Shown one piece after another: positions 49,656 through 60,239 of a DNA stretch of 64,000 nt (positions are counted from its first letter, which is position 1; every line of letters begins with the position of its first letter). The notes under the pieces were generated by a model. It searched no databases. It saw only the letters and a program-made list of their open reading frames with translations, and was not told the origin of the DNA. Source of the stretch: Sipunculus nudus (lineage: Eukaryota > Annelida > Sipuncula > Golfingiida > Sipunculidae); contig CM049311.1 in assembly GCA_026874595.1 (NCBI GenBank), forward strand, positions 9,647,676 to 9,711,675. The letters are read 5' to 3'. Both the position numbers and the translations under genes were made by a program.

Positions 49656-49808
49656 CTGTAGAATGCCCATACTGTATTCTAGATGAATCCTCGCTATCAG
49701 TGACTTTCACGGTAAAGTTGGTGGGTCCAGGATAAATATTTAATTTCCAAGTCACATTCACTTGGGTCCGTTCAGGGAAAGTTTGTATATTTGTGACCAT
49801 TTGTGGCT
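49656..49808 (-). CDS. RPTP-like exon A: first half of an FNIII domain
   Basis: The exon starts after a tttgttgtttcag acceptor and ends at a gtgaat donor, in phase 1 at both ends (153 nt, 50 whole codons). It opens with PQMVTNIQTFPERTQVNVTW, where the W is the core tryptophan of FNIII strand B. Two sequons are visible, NVT and NFT. The stretch TNFTVKVTD fits strand C. The upstream exon is not in the window or not recognised. The Helentron relic lies further upstream in the preceding intron. Confidence 0.8.
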
Positions 49809-50305
49809 CTGAAACAACAAAGCATAAACAGATACTGAAACACAACTGCACCAAGAAATATTTGAGTTGTTTAGACTGAAGAATTATACTCAATAATGAC
49901 ATGTTAATTTAACAGATAAAATTCAAGGTTTCTTGTTTTGGAGAATACTATGGAATGTCTGATCAAGCAAAACAATCATTAATTTACTGATTTGCATACT
50001 AAGATGTGATTTATAACAACATTGGTACAATTTAGAAGCTCTTGCCTGATATATACTGGTAAACTTAGAACACAAATGCAACCAAAATAATATTTTTTTA
50101 TTTTTAAAATTTTCTTCTTTAGCTATTTGTATAAAGTTTTTTCACTTTATTTCATTAAATTTTATATTTCTTTTAATGTTAGGATGCTCTGAGTGCCATC
50201 CATGGGGCCCTGCATGAACCAGCTCAAACACAGGAACTGCACTGATGAACAGACGATTTCAGCAAAACAACTGGAAAAGTGAGCCATCACTGCATGTGGA
50301 GACTC
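49809..50305. other. Intron upstream of exon A, nothing recognised
   Basis: AT-rich sequence up to the next F1 start; no upstream exon in matching phase was found. Confidence 0.5.
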
Positions 50306-51923
50306 AAACAAGGGACCCATGGGTCACATCGCTCAGCTGAATTTTGGAAAATATTAGTAACTGCAAAATATTTTTATTTCTTTTGGTTTTTCATGTATAT
50401 TATCATTAGAAAAGCTATGAGAAAATGGCCCTGCTAAAATGAAACTCTGTAAATTATAGAATAATGGACATGAGCTAAACCATTTAGTAATGCACCAAGG
50501 GAACAAATAGGTCTACGGTAAGTGTTATATAAAAGTAACATTTCATAAACAAATAATGTGTGAAGGAAATTGAGTTTTCAAAAGTTAAATATGTGGCCAT
50601 ATGAGTTAAAAATTAATCCCACAAAGTTCGACCAATATTCCTAACTTTAATACTAAGTTAACAGTGTTATTCACACCTAGGCCCTGCCAACTTTAAGAGA
50701 TATGAATGAAATGCTACAAAGTATTTATATCTTCTTAAATCTTGTCAGTTAGCACTTACTTAGGATTAAATTCCTGAAATTTAAAAAAAAAATCAAAATT
50801 GTCCAAGTCTCATCAAAATGAATTTATTTAACATTAAAATGATAAGATTCGTCTTGTTTATTAGTCCTGTGTATTAAAGGGGAGGGTGGGGGGGGGGGGG
50901 GGGGGAGGGGTCTCTGTTGTTACTGCTCGTTGCTGAAAAAAATGTTAATTTTAAGATTCATCTAGTTCATAGTATAGGTCTGTCAAGAGAATGGGGGGGG
51001 GGGGGGAGATAATGGCTCCCTGTGGTATGGTATTAACTGCAGACAGCCTGATCAAGCTCAACTCAGTGGAGAGAGGGCTAGAACTAGTGATGGGATTGCA
51101 TAACATTATGCCAACAGCCTGGAGAGCATAGAGCTGCACTGAATGACCTACAGTGACCAAAGTGCACTGCTTGACAATGTAAGGGAACACAACAAGAGCC
51201 TCCAAAAAATATTCAATAACTAGCCTAATTTTGCAGCTTTTATTTTCAAATTTCAGATTTTAACAGATGAAATCCTTTTGTGCACATGATGTGAAAATTA
51301 AATCCACAGTACTTACAGGAAAAAAACGTGCCATGGCCAAAATTGGGCAAAATTTAGGGTACCAATTTTTTATTTTTGCTAATATTTTAAAAAATTTAAA
51401 AGATTCTGATGTAATTTTGGGTATACAATTTAATTTTGATTAATTAAAGTTATATTACTGGAAAAAAGTCCTTAGTTTTAACATGTTTTGTGTTAGTGAT
51501 CAAATATCTTTCCTGATTTTTTACAAAATGCATTATGTTTGAGCCCATTACTTTTTAAATTATATAATACAGACCTAATTTCTAGCATGTACATAGGAAC
51601 TATATAAAGGAAAATTCATGGCAAATATGAGGAAAAACAGATGAGTGGTTTTGATATCAGGCGGTGCTGAAGTGTTGAAATAGGTTTTTAATAAAAAAAA
51701 ATTGAGGTTTTTCCTTAATTTCTCAAAGGAAAGAAGTTGCAAAGACCCAGTTTTCGGCTTTGTTGGAGATCTTAGGGACAACTAACATTATGCTGAATTT
51801 TGGATTCCTAGGTCTTACGGTTTCAAAACGTGCCACATCTACGGACGGACAGACGGATGGCAAGCTGACGGACAATTGACCAAGACTATAGCTCAGATGA
51901 CTTATAGTCAGCTGAGCTAAAAA
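50306..51923 (+). mobile_element. F1 copy (1.6 kb)
   Basis: It starts aaacaagggacccatgggtc, TCGCTCAGCTGA. It has 18-G (50888-50905) and 14-G (50993-51006) tracts, and ends with the acggacggacagacggatgg microsatellite, hairpin and AAAAA. Confidence 0.7.
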
Positions 51924-52136
51924 TAAGACATGCCCTCATCTGAGATGAATATACAAACATAAAATGAATTTAACATTGGAATTATAAGGTTCATCTTGTT
52001 TTTTAGTCCTGTGTATTAAAGGGGTGGTTAGAGAGGAGTCTGTATGGTTACTGCTGGTTGCTGAAAAAAATGTTAAATTTATAAGATTCATCTAGTTGAT
52101 TGTACAGGTCTGTCAACAGAATGGGGTGGAGGGTAG

Positions 52137-52196
<60 letters not shown>

Positions 52197-54406
52197 AAGA
52201 GAGAGAGAGAAAGAGAAAGAAAGGCTCTCTGTGGTAGTAATTCCTGGAGACAGCCTGATCAGAAACACATAGAGCTGGCCAGGAGTGAGGAGATTACATA
52301 ACACCCTGGGGAGCTGAGAGCTAGCTCTGAGTACACTGCATACCAATGGCTTGATGTGAATAATACTTGACAAGGTGCTTGAAAACTTGAACAAGGGACC
52401 CATGGGTCACGGCGCTCAGCTGTTATATATGATCACAAAAGATCATTTGGAAATGAGGCACATGCTGGTTTTGTGTGGTAATATAAGCTGTATTACGAGT
52501 TGATGATGTTAAGCTTATGTAAGATTTTGATAGTATCTTTGGAGACAGGGAAGAGGACTGATGTCATTTATATTATTTACAAATGGAGTGCTACTGTCAC
52601 ACAGGTTTTAAATGGGCCATATAACTTTACCTACATTGCAGTAGAAGTATTTAAAAACTGTCCATTATCAGTCATGTTAATTATGCTTTTTACAATTGAG
52701 TTAACTGTTATTCAATAATTAAAGGTTATCCCTACCCAAGAATAGCACTAGCACATATAATATAAGAATTTAACTATTTATTAAAATTTAATAGCAAATA
52801 TTGTGCCAAATATAATTTTAATGAAAAATAATAACAGAATCAAATATTTTTTTTAATAATATAACTGAAATAAATGGTTATTGAAATAATATTATAGAAT
52901 ATATTCATAAATGCATTCATGAATTTATTTTGAAAATATCTGCATTTGTATTCAAATACTTTCTTTTTTACCTGTATTCCTATTCTTATCCATGAAATTA
53001 TGGAGTAAATATTCATAGTTGTATTCAAATACATTTGCAAAGTAATTGCACTATGTCTGGTATTTATTCAGTTTCAGTGCAAATAAGATGTTGAGAATCC
53101 AGAATATAAACAAGGGACCCATGGGTCACTGTGCTCAGCTGAAGTTGACCTTGAAAGTAAAAATCTAAAATAATATCAAATGAAGATAAAGTCTAAGAGG
53201 AAAAGGTAATATAGGCCATGGCTGGTTGACATGATTGATCTGTATTGATGAGTAAGAAGATGTTGCAAGTAATATTTTGTGACCAAACCATGCATTTCCT
53301 TGAAGCAAGTTGAAGCATTGTAAACATAAGATGTATATTACAACCATGATCATTGGTTGGCTTTTTGATAAATTGACAGTTAAGTAGTTTACACATTTTT
53401 TTAACTGGATCTATTTTTTTATAATATTATTATTAAATATATGTATTTCTTTATTTTATAAAATGTATACAGTTGAAATATAACGAATGTCCCAGTCCAC
53501 AGACGCAAGGACTTGGTGGTAGTTTGGTGGTGGTGTTTGGAGGAGGGGTGTGGAGTGATGGGAGTTACAACATCTCAGTATTATTTTAGTGTATATACAT
53601 AAGATTTTTACTTTATTCAACAAAGCTTTCAGGATTAAAAGTTCATTCTCAATTGCTTAATATTTTAAAAAGGACAGACATACTGGTAGACAAACAAAGC
53701 TGATAATATATGAAGTTTCATTTATTTCTTAGTTTGTTATTATATCAAATTGTTTTAAAGTTTTATATCTGAAATATAACACAACTGAATATATAAGTTG
53801 CTTTTACATTTAAGACTCTTATAGCTCAAATCCATACACCTACAGCATATGAAAATTATTTCAACATTGCTTATAGGAAAATTTTCAAAATTAATATATA
53901 TTTAATGATAACGAAGAGATGATGGACTGACAGAGTTGATCCCTTTATATTCCATTCTCCTGAGGCAAGGATATGTTTCAATTAGTTATTTTATAAATTA
54001 AATAAACTTAACACTTTTGCAATAAAAGGTGCAAAGGAATCAATAGCAACAGATGTGGTGGGGGGGGGGGGGGGAGGGGATGATGGTATAAACAACACTT
54101 CTGCATAAACATACAGGGCAAACAATGCCTGATCTCCAATTCTGCTGAGGCAGGAAAATAATGAACAGATGTTTGTATTAAATCCTCATTTTTATCACAT
54201 CAATTTTTTTAAGTTTATATTTCTATACATTTCCAATATAACATTATATATCTGAATATAAAAGTTGATTCAGAATTCTAAATTGCATCATCATAAATCT
54301 CAATCTTGTCAGATAACACCACATCATGCATATAAAAGTATATAAAATATATCTGTTAAATTTGCAAAACAATGGGGGGGGGGGGGGGGGCTGGAGGTGA
54401 AATGTG
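51924..54406 (+). mobile_element. F1 fragments: internal piece and two 5' ends
   Basis: An internal F1 piece (51960-52388, with a GA run at 52139-52222) is followed by F1 starts at 52389 (aacaagggacccatgggtca, GGCGCTCAGCTG, ttatatatg) and 53108 (acaagggacccatgggtcac). Neither has its own 3' hairpin nearby. Poly-G tracts at 54060-54074 and 54374-54390 end the stretch. Confidence 0.55.
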
Positions 54407-54620
54407 AACTAGTGGCCCATGGGCCATGACGCTCAGCTGAACTCAAGGAAAGTTGAACAATGAGCAAAATGACAGCGAGAATGCAAAAAAATCATGAATT
54501 TTGTGAAGAGTCCTAAGAAATGGGTTTCAGTGGGCTTTTGGACAGATGACCACTTCATTTGAAGGTCTCACGAATAGAAACAAGTGGCTCATGGGCCATT
54601 ACGCTCAGCTGAATTCAAGG
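54407..54620 (+). mobile_element. Two F1 5' ends 174 bp apart
   Basis: aactagtggcccatgggcca at 54407 and aacaagtggctcatgggcca at 54579, each with CGCTCAGCTGAA and then aaggaa and gttgaacaa words. The second looks like an insertion into, or a duplication of, the first. Confidence 0.6.
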
Positions 54621-54984
54621 AATGTTGAACAAGAGCAAAATGACTGGAGAGTGACATGGGTGAGTTATGATTACTGTGTACTGCAGGTCTTTATGAAAAC
54701 ATTAAGGGGGAGGCTAAACAAGGGAGCGGTTATTTCAGTTCCTTTTCTTTCAATCAAACTCCTGGACAAAGCATTTCTCTGTCTGTCTGAATACCAGGCC
54801 TGATCAATCTCTGATACCTTCTGAATGATAGGTCACTGTGTATCCTTAGGTTTTCCCTCGTACCAATACTTAAAGTTACCACTTCGTGACATGTTCACAT
54901 ACTTCACATAATATAGTTCACAGTGACATTTTTTTCAGGTTTCTGGGAAATTTTTAAAGGTACCTCCCTTGATCTTAATCGAAT

Positions 54985-55215
54985 TAGAAGTTTCTGTCTT
55001 GTGCATTATGTCCATAGACTCTTAATTAGAAATTCCCTAGTTATTTCATTGTATCTTACTCATATTAGGGATTTTTGTCTCGTGCATTGTGTGCATAGAT
55101 TCATAATTGGAAATTCCCTAGCTGTTGAACTACATCGTACTCAAAATGAGAGGTTTCTGTCTTGTGCATAAATTCTCATTCATAAATTGCTTAGTTGTTG
55201 CATTGTATGTGATTT
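54985..55215 (+). repeat. Degenerate tandem repeat of about 85 bp, three units
   Basis: Each unit has ttctgtcttgtgcatta, an attagaaattccctag word and a gttgcattgtat word. No gene is seen. Confidence 0.6.
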
Positions 55216-55640
55216 AATAAGATCTTGTATTAGTTGTTCTATGTACTATATAAACTGAACAAGTGTAGATTAATTAAATTAATTTGAGCAGAGGTGTCTA
55301 TGTGCCAAGTTTGAAAGATCTAACACCGGTGATTAGAATGAATATGTTTGATCAGTTATAAATGGGGAAAATGAGGTTTATGGCCAAAAACTCACAAAAT
55401 GGGCCACAGTTACTTAATATCAGGTGTGCAAGAACTTCACTTCACTGGTGATTTGTGACACTGATACCTACTTTCAGCTTCAATCTGAACTAAAATATTA
55501 CAAGAAGTGTCCAATATTTATCGCTGCAGGACAGGATATAAAATACATCAAATTGTCCATATCAACAGCAATTTCATTTCCGGTAATTTTAAGTCTATCT
55601 AATGTTGTATCAAATTTAATACCATTACTATGAAAGAATC
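55216..55640. other. No gene recognised
   Basis: AT-rich stretch between a tandem repeat and the end of the Helentron relic; it probably includes the Helentron 3' flank. Confidence 0.4.
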
Positions 55641-56036
55641 AAATTCATTGTGAACCAATATCAAAATTATCAGTCGAGATGAAACTGGAATACTGGTTGG
55701 AACAATAGTGAACAAGACTTTATGATCAGACCATGTGGTCTCTGTAGTTGTAGCTGTAGCATCAGGGAAGTTTGAAAATACCAGATCAATAAGACTACGA
55801 AAGATCATTCAAGGCTGATGTATTGTTTTGTGTACTAACATCTATATTGAAATCTCCCATTACTTACAATGGTTGTTGAATATCAACATGTGTCATAAGC
55901 TGGGCAAGCTTGGTTTTAAAGTCAGACAGTTTTGACTGAGGGGATCTGTACACACTAATCAGTTGTAAGGAAGAGCTCCGAGTATTAATTATTAATACAG
56001 ATGCATCAGTGTTTCCATTACACTGATGATGCACTA
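55640..56036 (-). pseudogene. Helentron endonuclease, second half
   Basis: Beyond the insertion the frame gives SLQLISVYRSPQSKLSDFKT, VMGDFNIDV (the GDFN catalytic word), SLIDLVFSN-like sequence and TTWSDHKVLFTIV (the SDH catalytic word). A stop precedes VMGDFN and a frameshift follows it. The element's 3' end should lie just below 55640 but was not identified. Confidence 0.75.
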
Positions 56037-56044
56037 CAGTGAAT

Positions 56045-58025
56045 GAGAGTCGGGTCCAAATACTTTTAGAGTAATCGATTACAATACAATTACTTTTAAA
56101 AGTAATTGATTACAATAACAATTACTTTTGTGTTTTCAGAAAAGTAATCAATTACAATACAACTACTTCTTAAAGTAATCACAATTACTTTGCAATTATT
56201 TTTGTGTTTAAAGGCCATTTCCTAATGACAAGAACAGCAACTTGGTTACAGGTTGGCTGGAGTTCTTAAATTGTTTCAAGTCTCAACAAATTTAATAAAT
56301 GAATTCAATTTTGATTAAATGTATTTAACTCGAAAGCTCTACAGCATATCAATAATATTACCAAGATCCTAATCAAATTTTTATATGTGGTTCATAAACA
56401 CTAGAAATACATTAATCATTAATCAAAGCCAAGAAAAATGTGTATCACCATTCCGATTCAATGGTTGAATCAGAGATGTCTGTGCCAGCCAGCACAAAGG
56501 TGGCTCCAATCATGTGACATTTATTGTGTAACTGCAAACAGTGTCAACTTACACCAAATTCGGAAGTGACACAAAAATTTTCTTCTAATGCACTTGTAGC
56601 TATCAACGGTCTCTTTTACTCTATGTTAAAGAATTCTTCGAAGAAAACATTAAGATGATCAAGATTACCTACAACATTAAAAAGCTGGGTTTTTTTTTCC
56701 AGTGTTACCCTAAACCTAAATTTAAAATATCATCAAAACCTTTCCTTCACCTAACATTTTGAGTAAAGTTGCCTACAATCAAATCAGTTAACAGCGACTG
56801 AGATATATATTATGCTTACTTCCCCACATGAATGAAAATAAACTTGCACCAGTCATGTTCAGAGTGCAGAACATATACATAGTGTGCACGACACCTGGTG
56901 GCTGTACAACACAATTTCACAAATCAAGTCTTTTCATTAATCAAACCAGTGTTTCTTCTTTCATGTTTCTTCTCCTTATTTTGGAACTATTTGGCAAGTT
57001 CACACTTCTGGTCTTGTAACTTATTTAACAGATTTAAATGTATACTGTGTGTACTCCATACAAAACCATATCAAAATATAAGACAGGTGAATGTAGATGA
57101 GTGCATGTTCCAGTGAAGAGATTTCAGGATTTTTTTTTATTTCTGATTTCAGATTACCTCCCTCTTCAGAGTAAGGGGGGGGGGGGGATATGAAATAATT
57201 TTAAATTACCACCTGCCCCTCCCATCTGACGGGTATCTTAAAACAGATTTCAGATTACCCCCTTCAATTTTAGATAACCCTTTCAAAACAGCTTTTTCTT
57301 TATGTTTATTTACGTAAATACACTTCTTCTTGATATCCAAAATTAGTTTGAACCTTTGTATATCTTAGTATTGCAAGTAACTTGTTATTTGCTTTGGAGA
57401 AGTGTAAGAGTCAATTAAAATATACTTTGCAATATTGTTAACATTATGCGACAACTTTATGAAAATTTCATAGACTGATTCCACCTTTCAAATCCCATGT
57501 TTTTCATGGGGTTAACTGAAATAATATATCATTAGTAAAAAGCATTAACATTCATTATTTAATTAAAACCAATGAGATGGTAATCTTAACACTGTGGGCC
57601 ATGGAGGTAACCTGGAATTAGGTTCAGACTACCCCTGGGGGAAACCTGAAATTATTACATTGGGACAGTTTTGCTGGGAAACAGTTCTTTTCATTGGATT
57701 TGAACTAATAGCCTGAGATAATAAACATATTATTTCAAATGCAAATGTGCTTTTGAAGTATGTAAGGATCACCGATAGGAAATTGGTTGATAGCCAGGTA
57801 TGCTTCAACGAATTTGAAAGTTTGATGGAATTATTCATATGAGACAAATATACCAAAAAGTAATTGAAAAGTAATTATTCCAACAATTACTTTTCAAAAG
57901 CAATTGATTACAATTACAGTTACTTTCTAGGATTAGAAAATGTAATCGATTTCAATTACAATTACTTGAAAAAGTAATTGTAATTACAATTACTTCAATT
58001 ACAATTACTTTTGGACCCAACTCTG
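56045..58025. mobile_element. Non-autonomous hAT element, 2.0 kb, in the Helentron endonuclease
   Basis: The ends read inward are GAGAGTCGGGTCCAAA and CAGAGTTGGGTCCAAAAGTA, followed on both sides by repeated aattacttttaaaagtaatt-type words. CAGTGAAT flanks both sides (56037-56044 and 58026-58033), a perfect 8-bp target duplication. The endonuclease reading resumes across it. No transposase is seen. Confidence 0.85.
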
Positions 58026-58033
58026 CAGTGAAT

Positions 58034-58285
58034 GGGGCAGAGGTCTTTGTGCACATAGAATGGTATTCCATAGTGTGGTCTTGTTGATGGACATGATGAA
58101 CCGGTTATTTGATGATCATTTCGTATCAGTTGAAAATTTGGGATAGAATATGAATCATCAGTATCAAAAGATCACAAACAAGTTTAAGCCAAAGCAATGA
58201 TATGTGTATTAAGGATATGACAATCGGAAATAACATCTTTGAAATGCAAATGGAGAGATCTTGTGTTATGGTATATTATCTTGAG
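58034..58285 (-). pseudogene. Helentron endonuclease, first half, catalytic Glu codon now a stop
   Basis: The domain opens with LKIIYHNTRSLHLHFKDVIS and HIIALA. The expected ETW/ETC catalytic word follows, but its Glu codon is TAA (58184-58186). The rest reads YSIPNFQLIRNDHQ and RPHYGIPFYVHKD, then stops at the hAT insertion. EEP endonucleases use this Glu to bind the metal. Confidence 0.75.
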
Positions 58286-59109
58286 TGTATCAGTTGGTAC
58301 AGATGTTGGTGGTATGAAATTAAGAGCAAGTTTAGCATCAGTACGGAGACTGGCCATTTCATATGTCACCAGTGAATCAGTTGATATTTTGTTTTCATCT
58401 AAATTTAATACATGCAAGCCATCCATATTTCTTACCCTGCTCAATGCAACATAATTTGCATGCCTTAGTTTTCTGGTACTTGTCATATCCACTCCCACCT
58501 GATCCAGTGAACTGCCTTGTGCCTTCCATATTGTTTTTGCAGCACCAATTTTTAATGGAAACTGAGAACGAGTTACTAGTATATGGCTCCTGCCTGTATT
58601 GAATGTGCGTTTGATGACAAAAAGTGGTGTCCATTCTTTTGATATAGCTGGAGTGTAAAAGGTTGCATAATTTCTCCTGGTGTCTAAGTCAATGTTTGAA
58701 CCTTCAAACTGAAGCCAAAGAATGCTGGGTACAGTTTTGCTATGCAGGTAGTGTATATGCTTCAATACACAAGAACAACCATTAGTGATTCCATCTTGAA
58801 CTGCAACATTGCAGGTGATATCATATGGTAAACCAACAGCAATCTGAAGCATTTTCAGCAGTCCTGAAGTTTTTTATGAGTTATCTGGTATTCTTGAAAG
58901 TAAATCTTTCTTTACATCATCTGTCACATCTGTTACTACCGTGTCAATTGCAGTATTTATTACTTTAGTTGTGTTTGCACACTGGAAAATTTGCATATTA
59001 TGATTGTCGACACTGGTGTTGTTTGTGAACAAATAAGTAGTTCCTGATGGATATGAACTGTCATGATCAACAAGACAAGATTTTAGGGTATCAATGGAGG
59101 GGAACCTCT
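58184..59109 (-). pseudogene. Helentron helicase, C-terminal third
   Basis: Reading FPSIDTLKSCLVDHDSSYP, VINTAIDTVVTDVTDDVKK and then an internal stop before KTSGLLKMLQIAVGLPYDIT. The well-preserved 222-codon part holds KTIWKAQGSS, superfamily 1 helicase motif V, and NYVALSRVRNMDGLHVL, motif VI. The Walker A and B motifs are gone with the deletion. The same frame runs on into the endonuclease. Confidence 0.85.
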
Positions 59110-59600
59110 TATTGATCTGAAAATTAGGTAGCCCTCATCCGACCTTGTCAACTCATGAACTTAGCTTTCATTCAAGACATCCTGGAAAGCATATTTCTTC
59201 CCTTTAGTTTTGATTTGATGAATAGCTAGGCTAACCTTTCCTGTAATTTGTTCTATTTTTAATTTCTTCATTTTGTAGAAAAGATTTGGAAGATTTGCAG
59301 CAACTCTGCAATCAAGTGCTCCGAGTTCCCATTTGCAAATGTCACTGTAATGAACAGAAGTTTTTCTTTCAGCACTGTCTAACCTCCTTTGCCCACAAAA
59401 TACTGAAGGAATGACATAGATATTCTGAGTCTTTGTCTTGGAACAGACTCAAAGGTATCTGTCCTTCTCCAGGAGCTACTGATATTATGTCATTTCCAGT
59501 GAGTTCAGCATCATCGAGCATGGTATCTAGATTTCCTGCTTGTTCATCTTCATGTATTTCTTCAAACAGGTCATTATCAGATATATTATCATCCACTGAA
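59110..59600 (-). pseudogene. Helentron acidic linker and start of Rep (Helitron_like_N) region
   Basis: An acidic stretch (NDLFEEIHEDEQAGNLD) leads to APGEGQIPLSLFQDKDSEYL, then in another frame to SVHYSDICKWELGALDCRVA and a segment ending DEGYLIFRSIRGSP. These are the conserved words at the start of the Helitron initiator protein. The frame then runs straight into the helicase C-terminus, so the HUH motif and both catalytic tyrosines are missing. Confidence 0.75.
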
Positions 59601-59736
59601 TTGTCAGTTATGACAACAGGTTCATGCTCTTGTGAATTTTTGAAAGTTTGAAGCCAGTTACTATTTATTGTAATGTTGGCATCTTTGTACTACTGACTAT
59701 GTCTCATCAAGTAGTGTAGTGCACTTAGTATCACAG

Positions 59737-60200
59737 CTAGACGTACATTCTGGGTGCACTCAACGTTTTGTACTCAAGTTTACGCTTTAAATTGATTGGT
59801 ATGGTAGCAGTGGAGTCTGATGTGTGTGGTAACATATCTACAGTGGTTTCAATCTTGGTAGGAACATTGACCAATGATCCTTTCAGTGACAACTGTGAAC
59901 CTCTAGGTAATTCTCGTATTTGCATAAACAGTATGCGTAATGCAACAAGCCTTTCTTCTAGGGGATACAAATCCAATTCATGTGGTTTATCTGGAAACTG
60001 CATTCCATTTAATGAATGCAAATAGCTTTGGGGTCTTGTGGCATTTGAGAGCATCAAGGCAAGTTGTGCATAACCACTGTTTATTCTCCACCAATTTTAC
60101 AATATGTGTAGGAAAGTGGGATCTATTCTGTCTTGCCAGCTATCAGAATTCTTTACAGAGTGTTTGAACCATGTCTGATTACAACAACAGCAGACATATA
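59737..60200 (-). pseudogene. Helentron Cys patch and DUF6570-like domain
   Basis: The frame begins with YVCCCCNQTWFKHSV and LCTTCLDALKCHKTP, a zinc-binding-like pattern. It continues NGMQFPDKPHELDLYPLEER then LVALRILFMQIRELPRGSQL, the best-known signature of the DUF6570 block upstream of Helitron Rep domains. The open part (60057-59737) is 106 codons and well preserved. Confidence 0.8.
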
Positions 60201-60239
60201 CGACCTTCAGATATTGTAATATGAACTTTCTGTATACAT

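Larger units (their letters stand above)
13762..49808 (-). other. Receptor-type tyrosine phosphatase-like gene, partial (7 internal exons)
   Basis: Seven open segments on the minus strand, each bounded by a plausible acceptor and donor, join with phases 1, 1, 0, 0, 1, 1 at the six junctions without a single mismatch. Their lengths (153, 129, 152, 117, 73, 165, 127 nt) give about 305 codons. The product is extracellular: fibronectin type III folds, four N-glycosylation sequons, clustered cysteines and a basic RKKR site before a CNGPLKDGQDYR segment. The last segment resembles the TPLLPYKSYR-type end of the membrane-proximal FNIII domain in PTPRK/M/T-type phosphatases. The first exons lie right of the window; transmembrane and phosphatase exons are not visible. 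Introns are about 2.4, 7.2, 0.8, 6.6, 3.8 and 14.4 kb and full of mobile elements. Another FNIII receptor is possible, because the catalytic domains that would decide are absent. Gene structure is seen directly; the family is inferred. Confidence 0.8.
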
